DNA from: Peptoniphilaceae bacterium
GTDB lineage: Bacteria; Bacillota; Clostridia; Tissierellales; Peptoniphilaceae
Length of the DNA: 34,480 nt
Assembly (NCBI GenBank): GCA_022769085.1
Contig: JALEKO010000045.1
Span: forward strand, 1 to 34,480
Reading direction: 5' to 3'
The notes under the pieces were generated by a model, which saw only the letters and a list, made by a program, of their open reading frames with translations, was not told where the DNA came from and made no database searches. Within the stretch, counting starts at the first letter, position 1. Each line of letters begins with the position of its first letter. This document shows positions 33,603 through 34,480 of the stretch, in pieces. The position numbers were made by a program, and so were the translations under genes.

Positions 33603-34314
33603 TCCAATTCGTATAAACTCCCTGTACGTCATCATCATCTTCTAGTGCATCAATTAATTTAAACAAACTAGAATGCTTACTTTCGTCAACATCTATATAA
33701 TTTGATGGAATATATGAAACCTCAGCATCATCAAATTTATAACCATTTTCAGAAAGAATAGATTTAGTCTCATTAAATGAAGTTCTATCTGTATAAATAA
33801 TATAAGAATCAGTTTCTTCGACTACATCTTCAGCACCAGCTTCTAAAGCATCCATCATAAGTTTATCAAAATCATTTTCTTTATTTTCGGTTCTAAGTAC
33901 TCCTTTTTTTTCAAACAAATACATAACTGAACCATCTGTTCCCAAATTACCACCAAATCTATCAAAAAGATGTCTTACATCTGATGCTGTTCTATTAACA
34001 TTATCAGTTAAGCAATCTACAATTACAGCAACTCCTCCTGGACCATAACCTTCATACACTTTAGAAACATAATCAGATCCTTCTTCTCCACCAGCAGCTT
34101 TTTTTATTGCCCTTTCGATATTATCATTTGGCATATTTATACTTTTTGCTTGTTCAATTGCAGATTTTAATGAAGGATTATATTCAGGCTCTGGACCTCC
34201 TTCTCTTACAGCAACTGTAATAATTCTTGCAACTTTTGTAAAAGCTTTACCTCTTTTTGCATCTTCTTTACCTTTTTTATTTTTTATAGATGACCATTTA
34301 TTATGACCTGACAT
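33577..34314 (-). CDS. yebC: YebC/PmpR/TACO1-family DNA- or ribosome-associated regulator
   Basis: A 245-residue three-domain protein starting with the invariant MSGHNKWSSIKNKKGKEDAK and FTKVARIITVAVREGG. NPSLKSAIEQAKSINMPNDNIERAIKKA, YEGYGPGGVAVIVDCLTDNVNRTASDVRHLF and GNLGTDGSVMYLFEKKG follow. Members have been described as transcriptional regulators, and more recent work ties the family to translation of difficult proline-rich stretches, so the label regulator may be too narrow. The ATG follows AGGAGGAAAT. The 3' end overlaps the DUF1461 reading frame. Confidence 0.95.
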   Translation of the reverse strand: MSGHNKWSSIKNKKGKEDAKRGKAFTKVARIITVAVREGGPEPEYNPSLKSAIEQAKSINMPNDNIERAIKKAAGGEEGSDYVSKVYEGYGPGGVAVIVDCLTDNVNRTASDVRHLFDRFGGNLGTDGSVMYLFEKKGVLRTENKENDFDKLMMDALEAGAEDVVEETDSYIIYTDRTSFNETKSILSENGYKFDDAEVSYIPSNYIDVDESKHSSLFKLIDALEDDDDVQGVYTNWNVPEESQE

Positions 34315-34322
34315 ATTTCCTC

Positions 34323-34480
34323 CTATTTTAATATTTTATTGCCGTCAAAAAAAAGCATTTCACTCTTTAGAACATCAATTTTTAAATTGTTATTTGTCAT
34401 ACTAATCAAATCTTCTTTATATTTTTGAAAATTTTCTGAAGCAACATTTTCTTTAAGATTAACTTTATCTGTAAAATTTC
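34323..34480 (-). CDS. C-terminal end of an unrecognised protein, start outside window
   Basis: An open frame from the window edge encodes 51 residues and stops with TAG at 34325-34323, 8 nt before the yebC ATG; its stop overlaps the yebC AGGAGG ribosome site. The visible part is polar and lysine/asparagine-rich (KVNLKENVASENFQKYKEDL, MTNNNLKIDVLKSEMLFF) with no recognised motif. The tight spacing makes it a likely operon partner of yebC. Function cannot be assigned. Confidence 0.6.
   Translation of the reverse strand, partial: NFTDKVNLKENVASENFQKYKEDLISMTNNNLKIDVLKSEMLFFDGNKILK

Overview
The window is a very AT-rich, densely packed chromosomal segment. Nearly every gene is on the minus strand; only a GntR-type regulator and a small thioredoxin-fold protein are on the plus strand. 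The following traits suggest a low-GC Gram-positive anaerobe of the Clostridia/Tissierellia type, possibly Peptoniphilaceae-like: an OatA-like acyltransferase with a SGNH domain, a mraZ-rsmH-ftsL division cluster, NrdR, a TIGR01906/DUF1461 membrane protein, strong AGGAGG-type ribosome sites and several TTG starts. The taxonomic placement is an inference. I saw no rRNA, tRNA, CRISPR, insertion sequence or phage gene.

Layout from left to right. 1-1052: C-terminally cut cation:proton antiporter. 1312-5928: transcription unit of an O-acyltransferase followed by proB-proA-proC (proline from glutamate). 6143-7369: M20 metallopeptidase/deacylase. 7828-11898: mglB-mglA-mglC galactose/glucose-type ABC importer followed by a lone lactose-family PTS IIA protein. 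12420-17775: five-gene acid-sugar catabolic operon (SAF-domain oxidoreductase, OtnK-type kinase, OtnC-type decarboxylase, KdgT-type permease, amidohydrolase), with a divergent GntR/FCD regulator at 17899-18537. 18746-30753: about 12 kb of co-oriented housekeeping genes, read from the right as mraZ, rsmH, ftsL, mraY, murD, murG, ftsZ, nrdR, rarA, asnS, leuS. 30959-31252: divergent glutaredoxin-like protein. 31322-34480: yebC, a DUF1461 protein, lgt and a YihY-type membrane protein, tightly overlapped, preceded by the tail of an unrecognised gene.

The most interesting region is the acid-sugar operon. Its kinase and decarboxylase match the known 3-oxo-tetronate route to dihydroxyacetone phosphate. 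The usual beta-hydroxyacid dehydrogenase and the OtnI isomerase are absent; a COG4091-like Rossmann plus SAF oxidoreductase sits in the dehydrogenase position, and an amidohydrolase ends the operon. This suggests a variant pathway with a different entry substrate. Its promoter carries a 12-bp palindrome just after the predicted start site, a good candidate operator for the divergent regulator.

Regulatory structure is unusually readable. There are well-spaced promoters at mglB, the acid-sugar operon and mraZ. MraZ-box-like heptamers repeat every 10 bp in the mraZ leader. In three places a terminator-like hairpin has its U-run directly abutting the Shine-Dalgarno of the next gene (mglB/mglA, mglC/PTS IIA, nrdR/rarA), which suggests graded expression by partial termination.
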